Assembly (NCBI GenBank): GCA_910575475.1
Contig: CAJTGD010000007.1
Span: forward strand, 119,726-183,725
Direction of reading: 5' to 3'
DNA length: 64,000 nucleotides
Origin: Lachnospiraceae bacterium
GTDB taxonomy: Bacteria; Bacillota; Clostridia; Lachnospirales; Lachnospiraceae
Both the position numbers and the translations under genes were made by a program. Shown piece by piece: positions 54,026-64,000 of the stretch. The notes under the pieces are model-generated. The model did no database searches, was not told where the DNA came from, and was given only the letters and a program-made list of their open reading frames with translations. Numbering within the stretch: position 1 is the first letter of the stretch; every line of letters begins with the position of its first letter.

Positions 54026-54949
54026 ATGGAGAAAAAAAAGAAACGTTTGCTGTGCCTACTTCTGATCCTGCCCCTGCTTCTGGTGATACTTTTCCTGATG
54101 AAAAATCATAACCAGAAGCAGGAAGAAAAGCAGGAAGCCGAGGAGGAAGCGGCAAAGATCTATGCAACAGATATCAGCGAAGTGGATTCGGTCAGCTATC
54201 AGACAGAAAGCGGCGAGTTCACGTTTGAAAAGAAGGAGGACACCTGGATCTATCAGCAGGATCCGGATTTCCCGCTGGCCCAGACCTACCCGGAACAGAT
54301 CGTCTCATCCTTTGGAAAGCTGGAAGCTCTGCGGGAGCTGAAAGACGGAGATGATCTGGAAGCTTACGGCCTGGATGCCCCCGCCTATACAGTGAAGCTG
54401 ACGGACACGGACGGAAAGGAAACGGAGCTTAGTATTGGAAACACAGTGGATGAGGCCTATTATCTTCTGAACAAAACGACGGAGAAGATCTACACTGTCA
54501 GCAGCTCCGTAATCGGAACGCTGCAGCATACGCTGGAGGAAATGGCGCAGCTGGACGACTATCCGAATATCGGGAGCGGCAATCTGAAAAAGGAAGTGAT
54601 CACGCGCGGCGGCGAGACGACCACATATGATTCAGAAAATGAGGATGACGCGAAAAATATTGCTGCCGTTGCAGGCGGTCTCGGCGCGGTCACTTTGAGC
54701 TCTGCGGCGGATTATTCCGTAGAGGACAAAGACCTGAAGGGCTTCGGCCTGGACGAAGCTTCCCGGACGACTGTGGAGGCGACCTATACAAAGGACGAGG
54801 AAGAACAGGCCCTGACGCTGTATATCGGCAGCGAGGACGGGGAAGGAAACCGATATGTCATGCTGAATGATTCCCGGATCGTGTACCTGATCTCTGTGGA
54901 TGTGTGTGATAACATCCTGAATGTAGAGGATTCGGCAGAGACAGAGTGA
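54026..54949 (+). CDS. DUF4340 lipoprotein-like surface protein
   Basis: This 307-residue protein has one N-terminal helix (about 6-26, LLCLLLILPLLLVILFLM), a charged linker (QKQEEKQEAEEEAAK) and repeated DUF4340 beta-rich units (for example SVSYQTESGEFTFEKKEDTW and LEAYGLDAPAYTVKLTDTDGKETELSIG, echoed near residue 240 as KGFGLDEASRTTVEATYTK). DUF4340 proteins accompany GldG-type ABC modules in many bacteria. It is the last gene of the four-gene operon, with an AGGAGGG site. Confidence 0.85.
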   Translation: MEKKKKRLLCLLLILPLLLVILFLMKNHNQKQEEKQEAEEEAAKIYATDISEVDSVSYQTESGEFTFEKKEDTWIYQQDPDFPLAQTYPEQIVSSFGKLEALRELKDGDDLEAYGLDAPAYTVKLTDTDGKETELSIGNTVDEAYYLLNKTTEKIYTVSSSVIGTLQHTLEEMAQLDDYPNIGSGNLKKEVITRGGETTTYDSENEDDAKNIAAVAGGLGAVTLSSAADYSVEDKDLKGFGLDEASRTTVEATYTKDEEEQALTLYIGSEDGEGNRYVMLNDSRIVYLISVDVCDNILNVEDSAETE

Positions 54950-55042
54950 AAATGATGACAGTGGATTTGCAGCGTAGTGTATGGTTCCGGAATGACCAGT
55001 GACTACATTATGTCGATTTTATAAGATTTTATATGAAATTTA

Positions 55043-55071
55043 TTGACAATTTTGAAAAAACAGTGGAAAAT
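55043..55071 (+). promoter_or_regulatory. Possible promoter of the zinc-ribbon gene
   Basis: TTGACA (55043-55048) is followed after 17 bases by GAAAAT, a moderate -10. It lies just upstream of a large hairpin. Confidence 0.45.
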
Positions 55072-55093
55072 AGCAGTCATACAAATTCATAAT

Positions 55094-55141
55094 CCGGTAG
55101 TCAAAAGCTTCGTTTTATATGCGGAGCTTTTGACTGGCCGG
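55094..55141 (+). promoter_or_regulatory. Large leader hairpin upstream of the zinc-ribbon gene
   Basis: AGTCAAAAGCT (55099-55109) pairs with AGCTTTTGACT (55125-55135), extended inward by a G-U and two C-G pairs and outward by CCGG/CCGG. No T-tract follows, so it is a candidate 5' UTR control element rather than a terminator. Confidence 0.6.
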
Positions 55142-55177
55142 AGATTTCAGATGAAAAAACATAAAGGTGGGCTGGCA

Positions 55178-55594
55178 ATGAAAGAAAAAATCATACATTT
55201 TATGCAGGGAAGATACGGAGCCTATGGGGCAGATGCGCTTACAAAGTTTCTCATGGCAGCAGGTCTGGTCATGATCCTGATCTCATCAGCATTCACGGGG
55301 AAGAATACCGGCCTGGTCTGCTTTCTGATCGGCTGGTCAGTCATCATCTACTGCTATTATCGGCTGATTTCAAAAAATGTGACAAAATGTTATGCCCAGA
55401 ATCAGGCGTTCCTTGCCCGCACCAGCGGGATCCGCAGATTCTTCCGGAAGCAGATTTCCATGCTGCGGCAGAGAAAAGTATACCACATCTACAGATGCCC
55501 GGAGTGTAAGCAGAAGATCCGGATTCCGAGGGGAAAAGGAAAGATTGAGGTCAAATGCCCGAAGTGCAGTACGACATTTATTAAGAACAGCTGA
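55178..55594 (+). CDS. Membrane protein with C-terminal zinc ribbon
   Basis: This 138-residue protein begins MKEKIIHFMQGRYGAYGADA, has two membrane helices (about 20-40 and 45-65) and a C-terminal zinc ribbon (about 105-137) with paired CPEC and CPKC motifs. The ribbon faces the cytoplasm if the N-terminus is inside. Function unknown; the family is common in Lachnospiraceae. ATG 55178 follows AAAGGTGG; longer in-frame versions would run through the leader hairpin and are rejected. Confidence 0.75.
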   Translation: MKEKIIHFMQGRYGAYGADALTKFLMAAGLVMILISSAFTGKNTGLVCFLIGWSVIIYCYYRLISKNVTKCYAQNQAFLARTSGIRRFFRKQISMLRQRKVYHIYRCPECKQKIRIPRGKGKIEVKCPKCSTTFIKNS

Positions 55595-55665
55595 AATTTG
55601 CCATATTCATATTTACATGAATTTACAAAAAATACGAAAAATTTGAAAATATTTTAAAATAGGGG

Positions 55666-55694
55666 TTTACAAATATCAGGGTATATGATATACT
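55666..55694 (+). promoter_or_regulatory. Promoter of the tRNA genes
   Basis: TTTACA and TATACT are 17 bases apart. Transcription would begin at about 55701, six bases before the tRNA-Leu. Confidence 0.7.
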
Positions 55695-55706
55695 ATCATT
55701 CGTCGA

Positions 55707-55790
55707 GCGGAAGTGGCGGAATGGCAGACGCGCTAGATTCAGGTTCTAGTGGGAGTTTATCCTGTGAGAGTTCAAGTCTCTTCTTCCGCA
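55707..55790 (+). tRNA. tRNA-Leu (anticodon CAG)
   Basis: The 84-base sequence folds with acceptor arms GCGGAAG/CTTCCGC and discriminator A, anticodon stem CTAGA/TCTAG with loop TTCAGGT, a long variable arm typical of class II tRNA, and the TTCAAGT T-loop. The encoded 3' end lacks CCA. Confidence 0.95.
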
Positions 55791-55862
55791 CTCGGTGAAG
55801 ATTACCGGAGTCCACATATTAAGGATTCCGGTATTTAATGTCAAACTGAATAGACAGATTAT

Positions 55863-55933
55863 GCGGGTGTAGTTCAATGGTAGAACACCAGCCTTCCAAG
55901 CTGGATACGTGGGTTCGATTCCCATCACCCGCT
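55863..55933 (+). tRNA. tRNA-Gly (anticodon TCC)
   Basis: The 71-base sequence has acceptor arms GCGGGTG/CACCCGC, discriminator T, anticodon stem CCAGC/GCTGG with loop CTTCCAA, and T-loop GGTTCGATTCC. CCA is not encoded. It is 72 bases after the tRNA-Leu and followed by a terminator. Confidence 0.95.
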
Positions 55934-55949
55934 TTTTTATTTTTCCACC

Positions 55950-55984
55950 GGGAAGCCTTTTTGATTCAGGCTTCCCGATTTTTT
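55950..55984 (+). terminator. Terminator after the tRNA genes
   Basis: GGGAAGCC pairs with GGCTTCCC and is followed by a T-tract after GA. Confidence 0.8.
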
Positions 55985-56062
55985 GTTTTATTAGGATGCT
56001 TCTCCGAATTTTCCTATAGAACAAAAAAACTCTGGGGAGATGCACACTTTTTTAGATCTCAA

Positions 56063-56091
56063 TTGAAAGCCCGCATATCATATGATAAAAT
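56063..56091 (+). promoter_or_regulatory. Promoter of the 590-residue unknown protein gene
   Basis: TTGAAA (56063-56068) and TAAAAT (56086-56091) are 17 bases apart. A short ATCACATG/CATGTGAT hairpin (56122-56152) lies between it and the AAAAGGAG ribosome site. Confidence 0.6.
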
Positions 56092-56170
56092 GGATTTCAT
56101 GAGAATACATGGCAGATAAAAATCACATGACATTGGTACTGCGCCATGTGATACAAAAGGAGTTAAAGAG

Positions 56171-57943
56171 ATGAACCTTACGGAATTTATGAAGAAAGTG
56201 GATCAGATATCCGGGAGTATGCCGGCAGAGAATATTTCCGCATTCCTGCACGATTATGCGCGCAGTATCCCGGAGTACAAAAGGGATGAATTTCTCGAAC
56301 GGCTGTCCTTTTTCCAAGGGGAGAATGTGAATCCGGATTATGCAGAGAAGCAGGATAACCTGAACAAAGAGCAATTAAAGCAGGAAGTGAAAAAGATCCG
56401 GAAGCAGCTGGAGATGATCGACAGCGGAGAGCTGATGCTGATCGAAGTGCTGAATGAACAGTACAATGAATGGTATGACAGCTCCGACGAAGAATATTTT
56501 TATAAGGATCCGGACTATATTGGGGAGGCAATCCAGAAAGCCTGCGGCCTTTTGCATGCCTGTGTGGACAGCGAGCTGTATGAGGAGGGGTATGGGTTGG
56601 CGGACCTTCTGCTGCTGATGCATGTAGAAGTGAACGGAGAGTTCGGCGGGGAAGACTTCAAGCTGCGGGATCTGGAATATCACAGCATCATTACGCTGGA
56701 TTATGAAAAATTTGTCTTAGAAGCGCTGCTGGCCGCCTACTGGGGAAACACGCCGGAGGAGAGGCCCAACGGGCTCTATTGGATGCTGGTCAATGCCGCT
56801 TCGAGGGAAGTGACTCTGGAAAAGCTGATGCAGCAGAGCAAAAAGGAGCTGGACCAGTTCCAGGAATTTTTGAAATTATGGATTGACTATCTGGGACAGA
56901 GGGGGGACCGGGTGGCAGAGCGGTTCCTGGAGGAAGCGGTTTCCCTGGCGGATGATCCGGGAGCGCTGCTGTGCGCGGCCAGAAACTATACGGATCTGCA
57001 TCCGGGCTTATACGTGCAGGCTCTGGAAAAATATAAAGCGGCCGGACAGCCGGAGGAAGGGCTGACGATCGGAAAAGAGGCTTTGGAGCGGATCCGGCCC
57101 TGCTATCAGATCCGGAGCAGAGCGGCGCTTTTGACAGCAGAAGCCGCCCTGACGCAAAATGACCGGGAGAGTGCGGAGCAATGCTGGCTTGAGGCATTTC
57201 GTTCGGACAGCAGCATTGAAAATTATCTGCGGCTGGTCCTGGAATGCGAGGAGGCCGATCGTTACAGGAACGAAGCGGAACAGATCTATACAAAGCTGCT
57301 TTCCAACCCGGCAAAAATAAAGGACGGGCAGTACCAGTCCGGGGAGAGAAAGGAGAACCGGCCGGAACGAAGGACCTGCGGTTCCCTGCTGTTTTTTGAC
57401 GGGAAATTCCGGCAGGTGATTGAAACCTGTATGGACGATAAATATGCGCTGGGATGGACGGGGACCTTCATGAAGGAAGGCATGGCGCTGTTCTTCCTGT
57501 ACCTCTATGACGGAGAGGAGCTGCCGGAGGGCTGCCACGAAATGCTCCGCAAATATGTTTCATCCGTGGAATTCAGGGCGGAAGCATATCTGAATGGCAC
57601 AGGACGCGGCACAAAAGAGGACGATCAGACATTTTTCTGGGAGCGCTTCCGGAAATGGCGGACGAATATCCATGCTTCGGAGGAGGAGATTGAAGCCATC
57701 CTGGAGCGGCTGGAAAAATGGACCCGGATGCGGGTGGAAGGGATCATGGAGAAGAGCCACAGGAACTATTACGGCGAATGCGCGGCTTTTGCGGCCGCAT
57801 TGGGGGAAGTCCGGGAGTCCAGGGGCGAGCTGTGGGCAAAGGCAAAGGTCATGGAAGAATATCGGAGCCAATATTCCAGACGGACCGCATTTCACCAGGA
57901 GCTTCGGGCATACGGGATGGCAGATACCAGAAAAAGCAGATGA
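56171..57943 (+). CDS. Large unknown helical-repeat (TPR-like) protein
   Basis: This 590-residue soluble protein is nearly all helical. Residues ~220-400 contain helix pairs that resemble tetratricopeptide units (ERFLEEAVSLADDPGALLCAA, KAAGQPEEGLTIGKEALERI, DRESAEQCWLEAFRSDSSIENY). The start (MNLTEFMKKVDQISGSM) and the C-terminal third match nothing I know. No signal peptide or catalytic motif is visible. It has its own promoter, and an AraC-type gene follows after 37 bases. A protein-protein scaffold role is possible; the function is unknown. Confidence 0.75.
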   Translation: MNLTEFMKKVDQISGSMPAENISAFLHDYARSIPEYKRDEFLERLSFFQGENVNPDYAEKQDNLNKEQLKQEVKKIRKQLEMIDSGELMLIEVLNEQYNEWYDSSDEEYFYKDPDYIGEAIQKACGLLHACVDSELYEEGYGLADLLLLMHVEVNGEFGGEDFKLRDLEYHSIITLDYEKFVLEALLAAYWGNTPEERPNGLYWMLVNAASREVTLEKLMQQSKKELDQFQEFLKLWIDYLGQRGDRVAERFLEEAVSLADDPGALLCAARNYTDLHPGLYVQALEKYKAAGQPEEGLTIGKEALERIRPCYQIRSRAALLTAEAALTQNDRESAEQCWLEAFRSDSSIENYLRLVLECEEADRYRNEAEQIYTKLLSNPAKIKDGQYQSGERKENRPERRTCGSLLFFDGKFRQVIETCMDDKYALGWTGTFMKEGMALFFLYLYDGEELPEGCHEMLRKYVSSVEFRAEAYLNGTGRGTKEDDQTFFWERFRKWRTNIHASEEEIEAILERLEKWTRMRVEGIMEKSHRNYYGECAAFAAALGEVRESRGELWAKAKVMEEYRSQYSRRTAFHQELRAYGMADTRKSR

Positions 57944-57980
57944 AGTTCTGCTGCGGATGAAAAAAGGAAAGGGATATCCT

Positions 57981-58928
57981 ATGAGCAAAAGGAAAAAACC
58001 CAAAATGGAGTTTCGGTACTATAAGATGCCGGAAGGGAGCCCGATTCTGGCCTTGCTGGGCGAGAAGTGGCTGCAGTCCTATGGCCGGGATGTAGATTTT
58101 CTACATTTTCATAATTTTCTGGAGATCGGATACTGCTACGGCGGGCAGGGAGATATGGTGCTTGGGGAGCAGAACCTGAGATTTAAGGCCAGTCAGTTTA
58201 CCGTGATACCGAAGAATTATCCCCATACGACCAACAGTGACCCGGGCACGTTCAGCCAGTGGGAGTATCTGTTTGTGGATGTGGAAGGTTTCCTGCGGGA
58301 ACACAATGGGGGGGGCACCCCCATGAGAACAGAACGTATGATCCAGAAGATCAATTCCCGTGCCTTTCTTGTAAACGTAAAAGAATTTCCCGGGATTGCA
58401 AAGCTGATTCGGCAGCTCCTGGAGATTATGCGGGAGACAAAGGAGTACTATCTGGAAGAGGCAAAAGGGATCTTGACTGCGCTTCTGATCAACATTGCCC
58501 GGGAAAACCATATCGAAGAACCGGAATATGAGGAAAATGAGGAATTGGAGGGGAATGTGACAATTCCCATCTCGCGTGCCCTGGATTACATCACCCTCCA
58601 CTATATGGAGCCGCTTAAGATAGGAGAACTGGCGGACTGGAGCCATATGAGCGAGACGCATTTCCGGAGGATTTTTTCTGCGTATATGAAAATGAGTCCT
58701 CTGGAATATATCAATCTGGTACGGGTGCGGACGGCCTGCGAGTATTTGAAAAAAACAGACGTTCCGGTATCCGATATCGCACATAAATGCGGGTTTAACA
58801 CCCTGTCCACGTTTAACCGGAACTTTAAGCAGATCATGGGCTCTGCGCCTTATGAGTGGCGCAAGCGCCCGGAAAATTTTGAACAGCAGCTTTTGAAGTT
58901 CCAGATCCATTCGGAGGCCGGCTGGTAA
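57981..58928 (+). CDS. AraC-family transcriptional regulator
   Basis: This 315-residue regulator has a cupin-like sensor (about 25-130; FLHFHNFLEIGYCYGG, ASQFTVIPKNYPHTT) and a C-terminal AraC HTH domain (about 205-300; IGELADWSHMSETHFRRIF, VSDIAHKCGFNTLSTFNRNFKQ). ATG 57981 lies after AAGGAAAGGG; upstream in-frame codons overlap the preceding gene. Its target may be the nearby beta-galactosidase gene or distant sugar genes. A strong terminator follows. Confidence 0.9.
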   Translation: MSKRKKPKMEFRYYKMPEGSPILALLGEKWLQSYGRDVDFLHFHNFLEIGYCYGGQGDMVLGEQNLRFKASQFTVIPKNYPHTTNSDPGTFSQWEYLFVDVEGFLREHNGGGTPMRTERMIQKINSRAFLVNVKEFPGIAKLIRQLLEIMRETKEYYLEEAKGILTALLINIARENHIEEPEYEENEELEGNVTIPISRALDYITLHYMEPLKIGELADWSHMSETHFRRIFSAYMKMSPLEYINLVRVRTACEYLKKTDVPVSDIAHKCGFNTLSTFNRNFKQIMGSAPYEWRKRPENFEQQLLKFQIHSEAGW

Positions 58929-58981
58929 ACCTGACAGATCAGTCGGTATCGAGGAGTGCCCGGGATATGAAAAATAGAGAA

Positions 58982-59016
58982 GGGGCTGCCGGGCCATTTC
59001 CTGGCAGCCCCTTTTT
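58982..59016 (+). terminator. Terminator after the AraC gene, between convergent genes
   Basis: A 12-bp arm (GGGGCTGCCGGG with CCTGGCAGCCCC, one G-U pair) is followed by TTTTT on the + strand. The lacZ stop lies 60 bases further on. Confidence 0.85.
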
Positions 59017-59076
59017 GGGACTCCTAAGTTATCGTTGTTTCAGCGTTATCCGGAAGAGGAGATTACGATCCCCCGG

Positions 59077-62259
<3,183 letters not shown>

Positions 62260-62321
62260 TCATTATGCTGGAAATAAAACCGGAATACAATATAAAATCA
62301 TTGCAAATACATGGAAAAATG

Positions 62322-62350
62322 TTGCCTGACAGAGCAGATAGAGTTATACT
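62322..62350 (+). promoter_or_regulatory. Promoter of the AraC gene divergent from lacZ
   Basis: TTGCCT (62322-62327) and TATACT (62345-62350) are 17 bases apart. The 217-base divergent gap should also hold the lacZ promoter, but I could not define it. Confidence 0.6.
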
Positions 62351-62377
62351 GTAACAGACAAAAGGAGGAGAGGACAG

Positions 62378-63229
62378 ATGACAAATCCAACGGAAGATGA
62401 GGTCCGTTCTTATTATGCGGAGGACAGACTGTTAAGCTCCCTTTCGGTATACAATGTGGGAAGCCAGAAATGTACGCCCGGATTTCAGTGGGGGCCGGGG
62501 GTGCGCGACCATTATCTGCTCCACCATGTGCTGAGCGGCAAAGGGCATTTTGAGATCAGGGGAAAGACCTATGATCTGAAAAAAGGAGATACATTTCTGA
62601 TCTATCCAAATATGGAAGCATGTTACCGGGCCGACGAGGAAGAGCCCTGGGTCTATACCTGGGTGGGCTTTGCCGGGACCGACGCGTTTTACCTTCTGAA
62701 CCATACGGATTTTTCGGAGGAGTCCCCTGTGCTGGAGCAGGCGGAGATCAGCGGTGAGATCGAGCGGAAGATCCAGCAGGTGTACGAGGCAAAGGGCAAT
62801 ACCTTTTATGACGCGGTTTCCATGACCGGCGCGCTGTATTCCATGATCGCTATGCTGATGGAAAATTCTTCGGCGGAGGCGAAGCAGAAGAACCTGCAGA
62901 CAGGCCGTGTCGAGCAGGCGGTCCGCTATATCGAAGAGCACTATTCCTATCCCATTACGATCGAGGATATTGCAGGATACACCGGGGTCTGTCGCAGCTA
63001 TCTGTACCGGATGTTCCAAAAGATCCTGAAGATATCGCCCAAGGATTATGTGGAGGAATACCGGATCCGGCAGGCGTGCAGGCTGCTCCGGGAGACGGAT
63101 ATGCCGATCACGGCCATCGCGCATTCCGTAGGATACGAGGACAACCTGTATTTTTCCAAGGCATTTAAGAAATGCAAGGGACAGACCCCGAGCCGGTACA
63201 GAAAGGCGGAGAGCGGGAAAAAACCGTGA
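62378..63229 (+). CDS. AraC-family regulator, probable lacZ activator
   Basis: This 283-residue regulator has an AraC-binding cupin (about 20-110; GVRDHYLLHHVLSGKGHFEI, KKGDTFLIYPN) and a C-terminal HTH domain (about 185-283; IEDIAGYTGVCRSYLYRMFQ, ITAIAHSVGYEDNLYFSKAF). The sensor is close to those of MelR/RafR-type alpha- and beta-galactoside regulators. Its divergent position next to lacZ supports control of that gene. Start: AGGAGGAG before ATG. Confidence 0.9.
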   Translation: MTNPTEDEVRSYYAEDRLLSSLSVYNVGSQKCTPGFQWGPGVRDHYLLHHVLSGKGHFEIRGKTYDLKKGDTFLIYPNMEACYRADEEEPWVYTWVGFAGTDAFYLLNHTDFSEESPVLEQAEISGEIERKIQQVYEAKGNTFYDAVSMTGALYSMIAMLMENSSAEAKQKNLQTGRVEQAVRYIEEHYSYPITIEDIAGYTGVCRSYLYRMFQKILKISPKDYVEEYRIRQACRLLRETDMPITAIAHSVGYEDNLYFSKAFKKCKGQTPSRYRKAESGKKP

Positions 63230-63321
63230 CGGCAGAAAAACGGCTGTCCGCGTGCGGCTGACCGACGGGGCTTTGGCCGTGTGAGCGTTATAGGATGATA
63301 CGACAGGGAGGATGAAAAGAG

Positions 63322-63834
63322 ATGTATGATTATGCGATTGTGAAACAGGTAAAAAGAAAACCAAAAGCGATGACAGGAATCCTGCGGAAGGTGATGATCA
63401 TTTTTGCGGTGGTCATCCTGCTGCTGGGGGTAACGATCTCCCAGGGGTTCATGCTTCCGGGATTTCTTCTGGTGGCGCTGTATTTCGGGTATGATGTCTA
63501 CAGCCAGAAGGAATACGAATACCGGCTGGAGAGCGGAAGGCTGACCATTGATGTCATTCTGGGGAAGCGCTACCGCAAGACCGCTCATATCCTGGAGCTG
63601 TCGGAGATGGAGGTGACCGCGCCGAACCGCCACGAGGCTGTGGCAAAGTACCGCAGGGACGTAGGCGGGGTGAAGCTTCCCAAGTATGATTATACGTCCT
63701 ATGAGGAGGATACGCCTTATTATACGATGATCGCTATGGAAAACCGGACGAAGATCAAGCTTCTGCTGGATCTGGACGAGGAGATGCTCCAGACGCTGAA
63801 AAGGCTGTATCCGGAGCGGGTGTTTCTGGTATAA
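63322..63834 (+). CDS. Membrane protein of unknown function (DUF6106-like)
   Basis: This 170-residue protein has a short basic N-terminus (MYDYAIVKQVKRKPKAMTG), two close membrane helices (about 20-55) and a soluble C-terminal domain with beta-strand pattern (YEYRLESGRLTIDVILGKRY). The layout resembles DUF6106 proteins as I recall them; this is tentative. AGGGAGG precedes the ATG. It is followed by a strong hairpin terminator. Confidence 0.7.
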   Translation: MYDYAIVKQVKRKPKAMTGILRKVMIIFAVVILLLGVTISQGFMLPGFLLVALYFGYDVYSQKEYEYRLESGRLTIDVILGKRYRKTAHILELSEMEVTAPNRHEAVAKYRRDVGGVKLPKYDYTSYEEDTPYYTMIAMENRTKIKLLLDLDEEMLQTLKRLYPERVFLV

Positions 63835-63845
63835 AAACTAATTTT

Positions 63846-63902
63846 GCATAAAAAATGCAGTACACGTCTTTGAAAAGTGAACAGTGTGCTGTATTTTTAT
63901 GC
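63846..63902 (+). terminator. Terminator/inverted repeat after the last gene
   Basis: GCATAAAAAATGCAGTACAC (63846-63865) pairs with the segment 63884-63902 through about 19 base pairs with one bulged A. T-rich sequence lies in the right arm. Confidence 0.7.
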
Positions 63903-63920
63903 GATTATTGTCTGTATAAT

Positions 63921-63965
63921 GGGGTTAAAACCCTCGCCTTTAGGCGAAACCTTTAGGTCAACCCC
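63921..63965. mobile_element. Possible IS200/IS605-type end structure
   Basis: GGGGTT (63921-63926) and AACCCC (63960-63965) enclose two small TTTA-loop hairpins, CGCC/GGCG and ACC/GGT. Nested short hairpins of this kind occur at the ends of IS200/IS605 elements. The window stops 35 bases later, so no transposase or TnpB gene can be seen. Confidence 0.35.
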
Positions 63966-64000
63966 ATAACCTCAAGTTTAGAAAAAAGAAAAATTGAGAT

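Overview
The window looks like a chromosome segment of a gut Lachnospiraceae bacterium (Clostridia, Bacillota). The grounds are a large Gram-positive SRP RNA, a complete V-type ATPase operon, a VanW protein, AGGAGG-type ribosome sites on nearly every gene, many AraC and AgrA/AgrC-type regulators, and several Lachnospiraceae-type proteins of unknown function. Base composition looks even. Most genes are on the + strand, and no rRNA, CRISPR array or intact transposase gene was seen.

Layout. 1-5.9 kb: end of an RND exporter, a small alarmone-type hydrolase, an orphan ParA ATPase, an AraC regulator, then a signalling operon (CheY-like receiver, V4R domain protein, diguanylate cyclase). 5.9-8.9 kb: rhamnulokinase and a fucose/arabinose isomerase-like enzyme. 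8.9-13.3 kb: an agmatine cluster (deiminase, antiporter, RpiR-type regulator, putrescine carbamoyltransferase), in which the antiporter has lost its 3' end and runs into the deiminase gene. 13.3-17.8 kb: a repeat-bearing unknown protein, a degenerate GGDEF-EAL protein, a phosphopantetheinyl transferase and a VanY-type peptidase. 18-22.2 kb: an ammonium transporter fused to PII, and TrkH/TrkA potassium uptake. 22.4-33.4 kb: housekeeping genes (dgt, tadA, SRP RNA, trmL, an Lrp/aminotransferase pair), HicAB, VanW and several unknowns. 33.6-42.8 kb: the V-ATPase operon in the order G-I-K-E-C-F-A-B-D. 42.9-45.6 kb: a decayed trio of tyrosine recombinases lying between fragments of two other genes. 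45.6-58.9 kb: a LytTR two-component system, recQ, a four-gene GldA/GldG-type ABC module, a zinc-ribbon protein, two tRNAs, a large helical-repeat protein and an AraC regulator. 59-63.8 kb: beta-galactosidase with a divergent AraC regulator. The right edge holds a folded motif that could be the end of an IS200/IS605 element.

The most unusual structure is a family of five intergenic elements (near 18.1, 20.0, 23.8, 37.4 and 50.6 kb). Each has a first hairpin of unique sequence followed within 0-5 bases by a conserved TATACCAT block and a second hairpin. Two copies are identical over 48 bases, and the second-hairpin arms of the others change in a compensating way. All five lie in gaps between co-oriented + strand genes, one of them inside the V-ATPase operon. 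Further hairpins sit in the other long gaps of that operon and may set subunit ratios. The agmatine fusion, the recombinase relic and the tandem hairpins ahead of the ammonium transporter are the other points worth checking.
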